Below are positions 11,360 to 25,000 of a stretch of 64,000 nt of DNA, one piece after another. The stretch comes from Asterias rubens (lineage: Eukaryota; Echinodermata; Asteroidea; Forcipulatida; Asteriidae). Each line of letters starts with the position of its first letter. Position 1 is the stretch's first letter. The notes under the pieces are model-generated. The model made no database searches and had not been told where the DNA came from. It saw only the letters and a program-made list of their open reading frames with translations. The stretch covers positions 3,410,001-3,474,000 of the forward strand of contig NC_047066.1 in NCBI RefSeq assembly GCF_902459465.1, written 5' to 3'. Position numbers and translations under genes: made by a program.

Positions 11360-13889
11360 CCACACCGGTCGCCAACAACCTCAAACTGTACACCTCCTCT
11401 GTATTCAAAGGTGAGTTAACGGTAAACCATGCCTTTTTTATCTGTATTTCGGACTCTAGCGCCTGTGGAAATGTATTCTAAAGTTTTGTACGCAGGCATT
11501 TTTCGAAATTTGAGGAATTGTATTTACAGGGCTCGATTTCACAAAGAAACAAGATTGATCTTAACTATGTATCGATATTTACTGCTAAGCAAAGTGTGAT
11601 GTCACAATGGTGAAATCATGGAGGATGAAAAAATAGTCATGGAGGAAGAAAATTTCCTCTATGCCATTAGGGCCCAATTTCATAGCGCTGCTAAGCACAA
11701 AGATTTGCTTAGCACCAAATTTCTTCCTTCATAAAAACAGGATCTCATCAACCAAATTTCATCTCGTTGCATGTTGCTTCTTACTGGTATTCACCTGTAG
11801 TGTGCTTGTCTTGAAAATCACGTGGACGTTTGGTTGGCATTCCTGTTTTTATCACCGGGAGAAATGTCATGCTAAGCAAATTTTTGTGCTTAGCAGCGCT
11901 ATGAAATTGGGCCCAGATGAATCTCTCTGTGAAATCAAGCCTTACTTGTCTGTGCACACCGGTTCTCAATTTGTTTTGTTTTTGTTCAGTAAAAATGGTA
12001 AAGCTGTCTTCTTATGTCACTGTTTTAAATTGTATTTTGATGATTTGACTTTACCTTCTTGAGCAGAACCGATCAAAACAAGAATCCTCATCATGCCTAT
12101 GTGTCAGCTCAGTACCAATCTCCCAAGGGCCAAAGTGGATGAGACTTTCGCCAAGGAACTGTCTGAATTCGTTGCCAAGACTCTCGGCAAAGATGAAAAG
12201 GTCAGTTGGGAATATTTTTTTTAAAGATTGGACAATGGTTATTCTGTATATTTTCATGATCATAATCGACTCTAGAAAAAAATGACAATATTTTTTATTG
12301 TTAAAAAAAACTTGCGTTTTCCAGACTGGCGTTTTCCAGTCTGACACCAACCGTACTCATCCCATAGAGTTCCGCCAGATGGCGAGTGAATTTGATAAAT
12401 TGAATGGTGCCAGAAGAGTGTGTATACTGGAGGAGTTCATTCTAGCATTGCACTGCATGAATAATAGCACGTCCAAAAAGCTATTACTCAAGTAAAACCT
12501 CAAGTGATATTTACCTATTAAAGATAGGGGCTTATTAAGCCATGGCGTGGGTTTTTCCTATAGAGTTTTATCTCTGGGTTGTTTAATCCCGGATCAAGTT
12601 GTTACCTGTATCAATTGTTTTGAGAGATTCAAAGTATTTGTGAGGTGTTGATTTAGAGCGGATATTTTGACAAGTGGTCAGCTTCTCGCGCAAGTCGCTC
12701 GGCAGGCTCATCGCTAAAAATATGAGTTGTTTGTTGCTGGAGTATTGCAATTGCAAGGTATAAGCGAAAGGTATTGTGTTTATGACTCTGATAAGCCGAT
12801 CAATGTTTAGAATACGTGCGTGAACTGCACGGTCCTGTGAAATGAGATTTTTTTCTTTCTGTTGGGTGGGGAGGGGTCGATATAGTCTGTGTGAGTTCTG
12901 AATGGTGGTATGGTTACATGATCATTGGAGGGACTTTGGGCACAAACAATGACGTCATTCCTTTATTTGCAACATGACTTCACACAGGTGGTGACACTGC
13001 AGGTCAACCCGGATCAAATCATGGTGAGATCCGGTTCCCAGGACCCGATGCTACATCTCACCGTTCACGCATTCACACCAAACTATTTCACCGACGAGAT
13101 CAGAGAAAGTATGGTGACGTCACTGACGCCTTTCTTTTCCGAGAAACTTGGTATCACCGACCTTGGAAGGTAAATAGTTTTTCAATGATTGTTTTTTTCT
13201 TTTTGTTCGCACAGACAGTGATTTTTTAAACTAATGAACAATAGACTTACAAAGTGAAGTGATAAAACCTTCAACTTTTGCTTTTTTCAACTATAGGCAC
13301 TGGACACTATTGATAGTATACTCATAATAATTGTTGCCATAAAAACTAAGGCCTACTTGGTGACAAGCAATGGAGAATGGTTGATTAGTTTTTTTCCCTC
13401 GCAGATCTTAAACCGAACAATATAGACTTACTAATTGAAATGGTAAACCTTCAACTTTTGCATTGTTCAACTAGGCACTGGACACTATTGATAATTACTC
13501 AAAATAATTGTGAGCATGAAAACTTATTTGGTATACAAGCAATGTAGAGCTATTAAAACATTGTGAGAAACGGCTTCCTTTGAACGAGCTTTTGAGAAAG
13601 AGGTAATTTCCACTCATGACCAATTTGAGTCATCATTTTCACAGGTTATTTTATGCAAATATTGAGATACACCAATTGAGAAAAATGGTCTTTTAAAATT
13701 CCCAAAGGTGTGTTTGTTGTATTTCTTGTAAAATGTGTACTTATTTGTCACTGTTTCTCATTGCAATTATAAACATCTGAACGAATCATTTTGTGTTTAT
13801 TTTTTCCCACACTTAGGATAATCTTGTCCTTCCATCAAGTTGAGGCTTCACATGTCGGGATATTCGGGAAACTTGTCAGCCAGAAATAA
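11360..13889 (+). CDS. MIF / D-dopachrome tautomerase family protein (DDT-like), 120 aa
   Basis: Non-coding exon about 11360-11410 (donor AAAG/GTGAGT), then coding exons 12067-12200 (ATG at 12093), 12988-13169 and 13817-13889 (stop TAA 13887-13889), all phase-consistent. The 120-residue product has the family length (about 115-118 aa). It begins MPMCQLSTNLPRA, so removal of Met would expose the N-terminal proline that acts as the catalytic base in the tautomerase fold. It contains the conserved NPDQIMV strand and lacks the CxxC of vertebrate MIF. Its end, VGIFGK, resembles the DDT tail more than that of MIF. The expected product is a small trimeric cytosolic or non-classically secreted tautomerase without signal peptide, as in the family. 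Three coding exons match animal MIF/DDT genes. Intron 3 carries MITE-derived tandem duplication. Assignment as DDT and not MIF is moderate. Confidence 0.9.
11670..11914. mobile_element. Inverted-repeat element, family D
   Basis: The ends are gggcccaatttcatagcgct and the complement agcgctatgaaattgggccc, with gctaagcac sub-repeats just inside. It is located in intron 1 of the DDT-like gene. Related copies are at 18.6 kb and 23.6 kb. Confidence 0.75.
13220..13715 (+). repeat. Tandem duplication containing two partial family A MITEs
   Basis: A stretch of about 180 bp (…aatagacttacaaa…ccttcaacttttgc…aggcactggacactattgat) occurs twice, starting near 13222 and 13402. Each copy leads into a family A element. 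The first element is truncated after about 90 bp and the second extends to about 13710. It lies wholly within intron 3 of the DDT-like gene. Confidence 0.65.
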
Positions 13890-15400
13890 AGACATGACGT
13901 CGACCGAGCAATAATTTATGCAATATGCCAAATTCTATCCTGCTTAATGTTTAAAAACAAAATGTTCATATTTTTTGTCATACTTATTTTGTTGTTTTTG
14001 CTTTACTCCGTGTCCTTGTCGTACTTGTGTTGCTATAAAAGTGTATCTGAATCCATGTGCAAGAATAAAAGAATTGTAACTGATGTCAGAAGCGCTGGTT
14101 ATAGCATGACGGCCGATTGTCAACAAAACAACACCCAGTCGTGTTAACAAATTAATGTTCTGTATAAATTCAACATTATTTGCAAACTTTAGATTTGTTT
14201 CCAACAAATTCACACTATTTTATAGGAAAAAAAACTTGGGCTGTGACGTTGCGATAGCCGGTGATAACTAAAAGCCGTCAATAAATAGTAAAATAAAACA
14301 CATTCATCACTTTACCACGAGCAATTAAACAAAATTGTGACAAATCTTTTACGACTTTTTGAAAGGAATTGTAACAAAATGTTTCATCTATATATATATA
14401 TATATATATATTTCAACCAGTCATGTCTAGTTTTTAATTTTTGCCCAGATTGATTCTTATGACCTTCACACACAATCGTGATAAATTTTAGGATTTGTTG
14501 TCGTCTTGAACGAGAAACGAGTTTTACATTCCTTCGCCGTACTTTATTTTCTTTTTTAAATATTTTGTTTAATTTTTTATATGTAATAATTTACAGTAAA
14601 CACAAGCGATATTGTGTCCTCAACGGAAAACGGAATTCAATTTTACGCGGTGTTACATCCGGAAACCCTTGTTTGCGGTTCAGTTATGCAATATATACTA
14701 GCTTTGAAGGCAGCTATCATAAGAGCTCTGCCGAAAGCCGGAGTTAAAATTTTGCACTTTTCTTTATGCCTCCCTAGCTTAAGATCTTAAAAAATATGGA
14801 ACAAAACTCAACCATCATTTTAGGCATATGAAAACAACCGGGTAATTTGCACAGAAGCACCCCAACTTTGGCCATGTATGTCTGCATTTTATATGATTTA
14901 CGAGAAAGTAAGAGAACTGTAATTGCTTGGAAATAGTTAATTTGTCTGTATTATTTCTTGTAAAGACTGACTGTACGATTTGCTAATTGAAATAGCTGTG
15001 CTTAAAAATGTAGATAAAAAGAGGAAAATGTACTATTATTAAAGCATATTCATTTATATAAAATGATGTTGCAGTTTTGTTTATTCTGTTTATATTTATG
15101 TTCAGTCCAGGCTACCACGCAAACAGGATTATACCTTTAGCTGTGGTTTGCTTCCTTTCCCTGCAAGAAAATTTTGCCAAATGACCCTCCAATTTCGTTT
15201 TAATTCGAAGAACCTTTAAAGGGACTGTGTGCTTTTTGCAGGTCACAAAAACACATTTTCCACAGATTAACATTAATTTGCTCAAGTTAATTCGGTGCAT
15301 CGATAACTAGGTTAATTAAAATATTATTATTACAAATAACAAGATTTTATTTATTTATTACAGAGTGATTTGAAAACCGAGAGAGATTTAGCAGACTTAA

Positions 15401-15991
15401 AGGGTCTTGGTACTTTGTGTAGGACACAAAACACAACTTACACGGTTTGAAGATAATCATGGCCGAAAGCTCCCCTTAAAGGCAGTGGACACTATTGGTA
15501 ATTACTCAAAATAATTACTAGCAAAAAAAAACGTTTCTTGGTGACGAGTAATGGGGAGAGGTTGATGGTATAACACATTGTGAGAAACGGCTCCCTCTGA
15601 AGTGCCATAGTTTTCGAGAAAGAAGTAATTTTCCACGAATTTGATTTCGAGACCTCAGATTTAGAACTTGAGGTCTCGAAATCAACCATCTAAACGCACA
15701 CAACTTCACGTGACAAAGGTGTTTTTTTTCTTTAATTATTATCTTGCAACTTCGAAGACCGATTGAGCTAAAATTTTCACAGGTTAGTTATTTTATGCAT
15801 ATGATGAAATACACCAACTGTGAAGGCTAGTCTTTGACAATTACCAATAGTGTCCACTGCCTTTAAAATATTAGGTGCTGTATAGTTCTACAGCGCCTCA
15901 GCAAAAAAAAAAAATTAGAAGGGAAGCCTTCTAATATCAACTGTGTAAATCTGTGGACATTGTGTTTTGTTTCAAAAAGTACCTCTATCCT
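15401..15991. mobile_element. Family C palindromic MITE split by a nested insertion
   Basis: The left half starts agggtcttggtactttgtg after TTAA (15397-15400). The right half ends ctatcct before TTAA (15992-15995). The two halves are related in inverted orientation to the family C copy at 23208. A complete family A element occupies the middle. Confidence 0.65.
15480..15862 (-). mobile_element. Family A MITE nested in family C
   Basis: Full-length family A copy in inverse internal orientation, with TTAA at 15476-15479 and 15863-15866 and well-kept TIRs. Its insertion inside the family C copy shows that family A was active later. Confidence 0.82.
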
Positions 15992-18626
15992 TTAACCTTT
16001 AGACACTGGCTCATTAATTAATTGAGAGATGGGGATATTTGTGTAATATGAAAGACTAAGACAATAACACATTACATGTATATTGGTTAACATTGGTTGC
16101 TGGTAAAGATTTATTGAAATGTAAAAGCAGAAGGAAACATTTCACTCCAATCTACAGGTATTTATTGCATCGAGCTTCTATAACACACCAACAATTTGAA
16201 AGATCATTTAGAAGAATATACCGTGCCATCAAAGGTTCAAATCCTACAATAACTCATGAATCTGACAAGACGAGTTCAAACTTTTGGCAATATTTATACA
16301 TGATCTCAACGAAGTTGATTATTATTTTTAATTGGCAGTTCATTTACCCGTCACTGATTTGAAAGAACCTGTAGTTCCATAAACCGCGTTTTCAAAATCC
16401 AATTCCAAGTCCACGAATTCCAAGGTAACGAAAATATCATTTTGGGACCAATTTGTTTACTTACAACGAAAAACAACATGTAAACAAAACTGAGTTGCAA
16501 GTAGTTATAATGACCTGGTGAAATATAGGTATAAAAAAAACATTGTTTTTTGGTTACTTGAGAGTCAAAGTTTCTTCAGGTTTTCAATTTTGTTAGGTTT
16601 GTTTCTCTGTCAATGCTATTTTATTTACCAGTCAGTTTCCCTTGAGATTTATTATTTGATATTAATCAGAACAAATACATGGCCTGTTTTATAACATACA
16701 TTATTGCATACCCTGAAATTCATCTAACATACTTTGTTAGACTAGCCCATTCCATCACATCCCACTTTTGCTCTTTTTAGTAAAAAATAAAGTAAACAAT
16801 ACATATAAAGAGACATCTGCATTTTTTGCTGAACATCGTTTCCTGTTGCGATAATAATCAGTGCTTTGTAAATACTTTTCTTGAAAAAAAAAAAAAAAAC
16901 ACTTTTATAGTTTCTTTTAATATACTTTTTTTTCATTCCAAAATTAAAATATCTATCTTCCACCTTCAGTGGAAATACACAATTTCAGCTTAGAGATCTT
17001 TTACAAAAATTTATACATTTCTATAATAAATTGTTAGTACTTTCTGCCTGCATAATGGATGAGACTACGAGTTTAAACACGACATCTTGACATTGAAGTT
17101 AATTTAGAAATTTGTTTTTGCCCGAACACCGATGTGTATTTAGCATTCTATACTCTGTGCTTTCTCCAACTAAGTTCTGTGAAAATAATCCACATGCAAA
17201 TCACTTGTTAGCCTGAACATCTGACGTCGCACTTCGAGGCGCGCGAATAACGCCAGCGACCTGCCTCAAAAAAACGGCGTGTAGATTCACCTTTGGTCAT
17301 TTCACATAGAGATACGCAGTCAAATTCTATTGTGGACGTGACAGCAGTGACTGTTTGGGCATCTATGTCACACTGCACTGCAGGTTATCATTGTATCCAA
17401 TGGAATCACTTGATCTAGCGGCAGGGACCTGCCTTTACCCTTGTGGATAAAGACAGGGGGCACAGTCTAATCACTTGTGTGCTTAACACACATCAGTGTA
17501 AGGGTAAACAAATAATATATATACTCTTTATCCCTGATGCAAAACTAACTTCTATGAGGTTTATTTACTTATTACTGAGTTTGATGACATCCAACAAACC
17601 AAAGGCTTTCTGTACACAGAATGGGTTTCTATTGTTTCCCGCCTCCAATAAAGTCTCGTCTTTCATTTTATTTAGTCCAACCAAGCAAAATATTCGACCC
17701 TTGCAATCAAATAAAGAGATAAAACCTTATTGGATAACAAGGTGGCTCATCAACCGTCGTATAGGATACCATACCAGATTGTATTGCTTCTGCTGTTGGT
17801 CAAATGGCTTCCAATAGACTGGCCCCCCTTCGAATGTTTCCATAGTTCAATTGCCAGTACAGAAAGCCCATTGGATACATGGCCCTTCCATAGCAAAACC
17901 CAAAGACAAAAAAATGACATTTTGAGAAAAGCAAGTACAGAGATAAGCTGTTTTGCCATAAAAACAGGACGAAGTGCAAAATAGTCCAAGATAGGACATA
18001 TTATGTTCACATCCACAATAGCATGCTTTTGAAATTTGTCAATGGGGGAAAAGCCTCCTCAATTTAACAAGAAATGATCTTGCATAAAAACCCAAACTTT
18101 TGAAGTGGATTTCTTTACCATGGAAGGACCATAGAGTATATGAAAGATAAATCATTAGCACCTATTGTACATATAGAGCTCCATTGAAGATTATAAGCCG
18201 ATGTTCGGTTCATGTTACTAAACACAACACAGCAGTCTTAACTGTAGGATCAACTACTTGCATAAACACACGTATTGAATGTATTCTTTTACAAACAGAT
18301 TCTGAGGTCACAAGTAATGATACACGTACAACAAAACTAACATTCTCCATTTTGGCATTTCATCTCATTTTCTTAAAGTTTTTGTCAGCTCTTCGTTATG
18401 TTCATCTCAATCCATGCAAGATATCGTTGACCCAAACTAACAAAAACTTGATGAAAATCTCACTAAATATTCCCGACACCATTTTGAAAACTATTGCCAT
18501 AAAGTTTCCTTTTACTCTAAGCAACTCAGAATCAGGCTCACCTCAAACAAGTAAATCCAGGAGAAACATTTAATTCAGAATGTTATGACAATCACTACAT
18601 CAGTCGTACTTGGCTGTCAGACCCAA

Positions 18627-18786
18627 GAACCCAATTTCATAGAGCTGCTTAAGCACAAAAAGTAGCTAAGCTAAACATTCTTACCAGAATAAGGTTACCA
18701 GCAAAAACAGCATTCCACATGTACAATTTGTAACTGGAATCCTGCTAAGCAATATTTTCTGCTTAAGTGCCTATGAAATTGGGCCC
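18627..18786. mobile_element. Family D inverted-repeat element
   Basis: cccaatttcatagagctgct at the left pairs with gcctatgaaattgggccc at the right, with gcttaagcac / gcttaagtg inner repeats. It would fall in the aldolase 3' UTR or immediate flank. Confidence 0.65.
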
Positions 18787-19016
18787 AGGGGCAGCAGACT
18801 TAACCCATTTTCAATTTGTCTTGGAACCTCAAGCAAGGGACTAAACCCGTTTTGATAACAACTGACTAAAGTTCACCACAAGAGGGGGCTATCATATAAC
18901 CATAAACATCTCATTAGAATAAACAGAGCAGCTTGATGGACTATAGTATCACAAACTAAAACATTTTTTGTATTGATTAAAGACAGTCGATGCTGCTCAC
19001 CATGTGAGGGCACTGT

Positions 19017-22000
19017 TTAATATTGGTGGTTGGCGACAAACAGCGAGGCTTCGGTGGCTGCTCCGGTGGCTCCGCCTCCATATTTTCCCAGGGCTGCCTC
19101 ACCATTAACCTGGTAAAATGAAAGGGATATCGAAATGTTTTATTGATAAAAAAGTCGTCGCAGCCAAATAATTTTTTATTACTAATAAGATTATTTAGAA
19201 ATCAAAAAATACAAAATACATAAAAAAAATACAAAATACATAAAAATGAGGAGTGAAATAAAAATACATAAAATATTAAACTTTCTTAAACTCTTTACTA
19301 ATCTGATACCTGAGGTACCAGTAAACTCAAAGAAGTAAAACACAAAACCTACATATTTCATTAAAAGTATTAAATTAAAACAGTTTGAAGAACTTTACTG
19401 ACATGTACACAATTTTTCTTATATGGTATTCAGGCACGATATTTGGACCTTTGAAAAAAAGTAGGTAAGCTTTATCGAGTACAAAGCCTAACCTACATGT
19501 GCACATGAAGTAGGCTATAACATACTTTTAGGGCCTTATTAATAAACTGCTGTCTACCCATGGTCTGCCATTTTTTTTAGTCAAACCGCACATAAGCGTT
19601 AAGATAACATGGTGTGTGTCTAACCGTACATGCAGTCCAAAAAGCACAAAAACAAAACAAATACAGGAAGCAAGATGTATCGTCGATAGAGTCGATATAG
19701 ATGTACGGACTAAGTCGTGAGTTTGTACGTTTCAAAAAATGCCGACCAGGTGTATTACTGCTGAATGCAGAAAAACACTTTTTGAAATGTACCAACTCAC
19801 GACTTGGACGTACATGTACTTTGCACGTGTGTTTACTATACGCATTGCAGGCAAAGTCTGCCTCGATTGACGTCACAAAAGGGGTAGGCGGAGTCAGCCC
19901 CCCAAACAACTTTATATATTTTTAAAAAAATATAAATCGTGACAAACAATTACTAAACAAATTATTTTATTGTTCGTAAGCATATACTCTTATGTTTGAA
20001 AGAAAAAAATTATATTTCCAGGTGACTTTAACATACATGTGAGGCTATCCAACTACAATTATTCTGATTTTTCCAAGGGCAAATCAATATTGGAAAACAG
20101 ACTAAAGTAGGAATAAACTTGGGCCTGGAATCTTCAGCCCTTACCTTGGCACGATTGAGCAGCTCCTCCTGAGCAGCCTTCACATTCTCCTTCTTACCTC
20201 CCCAAGCCTTGAGCACACTAGCCTGGAGGGCACGACCGTAGGAGAAGGTCAGGGCCCAAGGCTTCTTGCCGGGGTAAGCATTGATGGCATTCAGATGAAC
20301 TGATGCCCCTTCCTCAGACTGACCACCAGACAAGAAAGTCACACCTGAAAATGACACATTATAATGATAAATAATAATAATCAAGATTATTAATTTTGGT
20401 TTCACCAATACACTGATGTGTGTAAGCCCTGTATACTCGGTACTTTCCCAAATTCTGTGAGAAAATCAGAGGCATATTACTCGGGTGGGATTTGAACCCC
20501 TGATCTTTGCAATTCTAGAGCAGTGTCATACCAACTAGACTATCGAGATTGCCCAATAGCTAGAGATAGTTCGAATCCTATGTGTTAGCAGTGGGTACTG
20601 CAACGATTTAATAGATGTTAAATTTGCATTGGATATGAAGACATTTGTAAAGCGCCAAATGCTAAAGCCTCTAACCGCATAAAGAAAACAATAAAATGTA
20701 CAGTGAGTGAAAGGTGCAACACAAGTAAGCAGATTACAAATAAGTAGCTTGAAACAAATGAGTTTTTAACACAGACATCAAACTCTTTGAAGCTTTACCT
20801 AGAGCCAACAACTCCCTCAAAAGAGTATCAATACATGGTTGCAACAACAAGCTTACTATCATGTATAGTTTGTTCTTAAAGATATATATATTTGTTTTTA
20901 TGCAAGTCGCCAGACACACAAGGGCTGAAAGCAACGTTAAGGTGTGGTCTGTATTGGTTACCTGGCATGGCAGGGGGTACAGTTCTTTGCAAAGCAACCA
21001 CCGTGGCGCAGCCCACCTCTTGTGGGGTGTTCTTAGTAGGGCAGCTCTGTCCGGCAGTCACCATGTTTGGCTTAAGCAGGGTACCCTCCAGGAAGACGCG
21101 GTTGTCAATCAGGGCCTTGTAGGTGTGTGAAAGAACCTGGGTACAAACAGCAAAATATGAGAGTCATACTGTCACTACTGTGGGTTCGAATCCCCAGCCA
21201 GGACACTTGTGTCCTTAAGCAAGACACTTAACTAGACACTCCTTCTAGAAACTAGACACTCCTTCTGATGGGTGCAAAAAAGCTGTTGGTCCCATGTGTT
21301 GTGTAACGCATGTAAAAGAACCCAGTGTGTGTAACCCATGTAAAAGAACCCAGTGCACTTATCAAATAAAGAAGGGGTTCGCCCTGGTGTTCCTGGCTGT
21401 GGCTGCTGTGTGCGCCAAAGCACCTTGTAAACCCTTATAAGGTGCTACATAATTCATCACTGCAATAACCTATCTTTCTGAAAGTTTGTATATACTCAGC
21501 GCCTTGAGTACCTTGTTTGGTATATACGTGCGCTATATAAGACTTTGATAATATTATTATTATTATTATTAATTATAACAAATAAAAGTCTTATGAGGAA
21601 ACCGCCCACATAGGGCTATCAGTTGGTAGAGCACTCGCACGTTTATCCGGAGGTCGTTGGTTAGAGTCCCACTCTAGTAAATTTTTTTTGTTCAACCGCA
21701 AATCAAAGCTTTATAAATTGCACATATCCACCAAATATGTTCAAGATGCTGTGATAGAAGAAAACAAACTGAAGGAAAAGAAACTAAAAGAAAATTCAGT
21801 TCAGACGAACCAAATGCTTTTGACATTAGGTGTTTTTGAGAGACCTTTTCAATGAGTAATTAGTACTTGAGGTTTCAATGTGAAGAGGTAGCTGCTTCTA
21901 ATCCAAAGATATGGTGCTGCAAAGGAGAAGGTTCTGTTCCCCGAAGATTTTATGTTGAGCATGTCCAGGATGTAGGCTGTGCTAAGCCTGGGCGATGAGT

Positions 22001-25000
22001 GCAACTAGTGTCGAAGTCGCGACTATTGTTTGCTTAGTCGAATTGCGACTCTGTTTTTCAACTATTTGGTTAATCGTGCCGCCACAACTACTACAAAAAT
22101 AGTCGCAACTACCTGCTTGGTGGACCAATTGTGTCACTCAAGACTATTCACAACAACATAATTAACTACTCTGAATAGATTTGACCCAGTTACCCATGGA
22201 TTCTAGAGTAGGGGTCCTAACTACACCACTGAGTATGCCCTACCAGAGAGGCAAAGTTCAAGTCCTGTCACAACATGTAGCAGCAAACAATATACCATTA
22301 TTTGGAAGATCAGTAGTTGTCAAACCAAATCAAGAAACCCATTCAAGGTGGGTGTTGGGATTCAGGACAGTCAGGGTGACAATAAAGGTTAATACTTTGA
22401 CTCACTAACCTGTTCAGTCACCTCCTGTGCCCGTTCCAGGGTGTGTGATCCATCTGAAAGAACCTCAGGCTCAACGATTGGCACCAGACCATTCTACAGA
22501 ACACAAACAAATACAAACTGGGTTGTTAACAAACACACTGACATTCATCTTAAGTAAAGCCTGGTTAATACTTCCTGCGAATACCAATTCGCAATGAAGA
22601 AGTCAGAACAGTTAAGATGTAATAAAATCCTGCAAAACATTTGCGTTGAATACAGAGCTGTGCTGTCAAACCCACAACAAGGTTGGTTTTTCTTTCATTA
22701 TTCTCTGGCAACTTCGATGACCAATTCAGTTAAAATTTCACAGATTTTATGCATACATTGAGATACACCAAGTGAGAATACTGGTCTTTGACAATTACCA
22801 AAGGTGTCCAGTGCCTAGAACACAGACAAATTTATGAGTCACAAATGAATGGCGTGTAAAGACTTTTTTATCCTTCTTTCCCCTGACCCACTCTACCTGC
22901 TGGCAGATGATTGCGTAGCGGGCCAAAACGTTGGCGTTTTCCCTCATGGCAACATCGGATGGTGTCACGTCCGAGATCTTCAGTACGCATCGCCACTTGG
23001 CAAAGCGGGCTCCGTCCTTGTAGTACTGAGCGCAGCGTGTGCCCAGATCGTCCAGTCCCTGGGTGGTGCACTCGGCACAGTTGAAGCCAGAAAGGGGAAC
23101 CACACCCTTGTCCACCTGTTCACATCAAATACAGATAGAAATAGATATTTTAGGATATGCTCTGGTAAGCATAATTTTGATATGCTTAGCCCCTTTTTGT
23201 GCTTTAAAGGGTCTATGTACTTTTTCCTAACACAAAACACAATGTCCACAGATTTACATTAAACTGACACAGTTTTAAAATTATGATAGTAGAAAGCTTC
23301 CCTTGAAATTTTACTTACTGAGGTCCTGAGTAAAACAAATAATTTTCATCTCAGCATTAGCATTTAAAAACGTATTAACCAGTTATGCTATGGTTTTGGT
23401 ACATTATCATAACTGGGTAATGGGATTTTACATGCTAAATTTGTGTTCGTCTTCCTGAGACGAAAATTATTTTGTGACTTATTTTACTCATTTATCAAAA
23501 TCTACACAACCTCAGTTAGTATTTTTTGACGGGAAGCTTTCCACTATCATTATCTTCAAAACCTGTAAGTTTAATGTAAATCTGTGGACATTTTGGGCCA
23601 AGGGACCAATTTCATAAAGCCTGTAAGCATAAAAACTTGCTAACCATAGAACAAACTTGCTCTACAGAAACTGCTAACTAGCCAAATTCCATGAAGGTTT
23701 ACAATGTCACAACAGGTGCCCTACTAATTTTTTGCTTAGCAAAGAAATTTGCTCAGCAGTATTTTCTGCTAAACAGCTTTGTGAAATTGGGTACTGGTAT
23801 TGTTCATAGGCCCTTTTCAAAACCACGGCTTCAGCTTCAGATTCGGTTCCAGGCTAGCTTGGCCCCGCAGTTATATTGACAACAGGAGACTTTCCAACAC
23901 TAGGTGGCAGCAGACATACCGGGTAAATTTCCATTGTTTACGTAGTTCTGAACATGCGCATAATTCTGAGAACAATGGATTTACCCGGTAAGTCTGCTCC
24001 CCTCTATCGTCCCAGAAAGTCTCCCATTACGCGTGCTTTGCGTACGCGCTCAGGGCTTCAGGCGAGAGAATGGAGCCTGAAGGCAAATTCAAAGCAGAAG
24101 CTGTGGATTCCAAAAATGGTCATAGAGGTTGGGTTACACACCTTGATTCCTGGGACGATGCCCTTCTGTTGGATCAGCTTAACAAACGGTGTTCCGTCGT
24201 CGCTCTTCTGGTACAGGGTCTCATGGAAGAGGATGACTCCGCTGATGTTGTTGCTGATGGAGGGGTCTGTGGTGAAGAGGAGCTGGCGGTACAGACGGCG
24301 ATTCTCCTCGGTGTTCTCCACGTTGATGTTGGCAAATCGCTTACCCATGGTCCCTATCAGAAGAAAGAAAACAAGAATGGTGTGTTGACAAGAGCCTGGT
24401 TCATACTTTTTTCGCTGCAAATATTTTGAGAGCATATCTACTCATCCTAACTATTCATTGCAAATTTGTGACATCAAAACTTGTATGGCAATTGCCCTGT
24501 AGAGAATAACCTCATTCTTGGCTTACTGCTTGGACAACATTGCTTGTTATAGCCATGAAGGGCGATTATTCCTCACATAATTATGAAAACTGTATCTACT
24601 CCACACAACGATTCAACATTACAATTAGTACACTGTACTTTGATCATTGTTACGTGCGCCTAATTCATTACAATGTCAAAAAGGAACTAAGGCACGACAG
24701 AGACATTTGACAAGGAAGAGTGAAACCTAACCAGCGATTATATTCACGATGATAATTTAATTTACTCAAAGTGTAACAATATTTAAAGCAATAGAACCAT
24801 TAATAATGCACATGGCAGATTTAATACAATTCAAATGAGAGACCCTAAGATTATAGCTACCGGAAGTTTGATGACTGGGTTCGATGTGCTGGTTACACGG
24901 TGCCTCTTCTAAACTGACGTCTGGCACTAGATTGGTACATCTAGGGAGAGCCTCAAACCTGGCATGGGTTTAGGCCATCTAGGAAGAGCCTCAAAACCGG

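Larger units (their letters stand above)
13890..19016. other. Intergenic region and probable aldolase 3' UTR
   Basis: No coding exon is supported. It includes the 3' side of the DDT-like gene (AATAAA overlapping its stop at about 13884 and again at 14064), a (TA)n tract at 14388-14411, the nested MITEs at 15401-15991, and AT-rich sequence. The minus-strand aldolase mRNA must end somewhere left of 19017. Candidate TTTATT words (AATAAA on the minus strand) near 17559 and 17668 are possible poly(A) signals, not proven. Confidence 0.5.
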
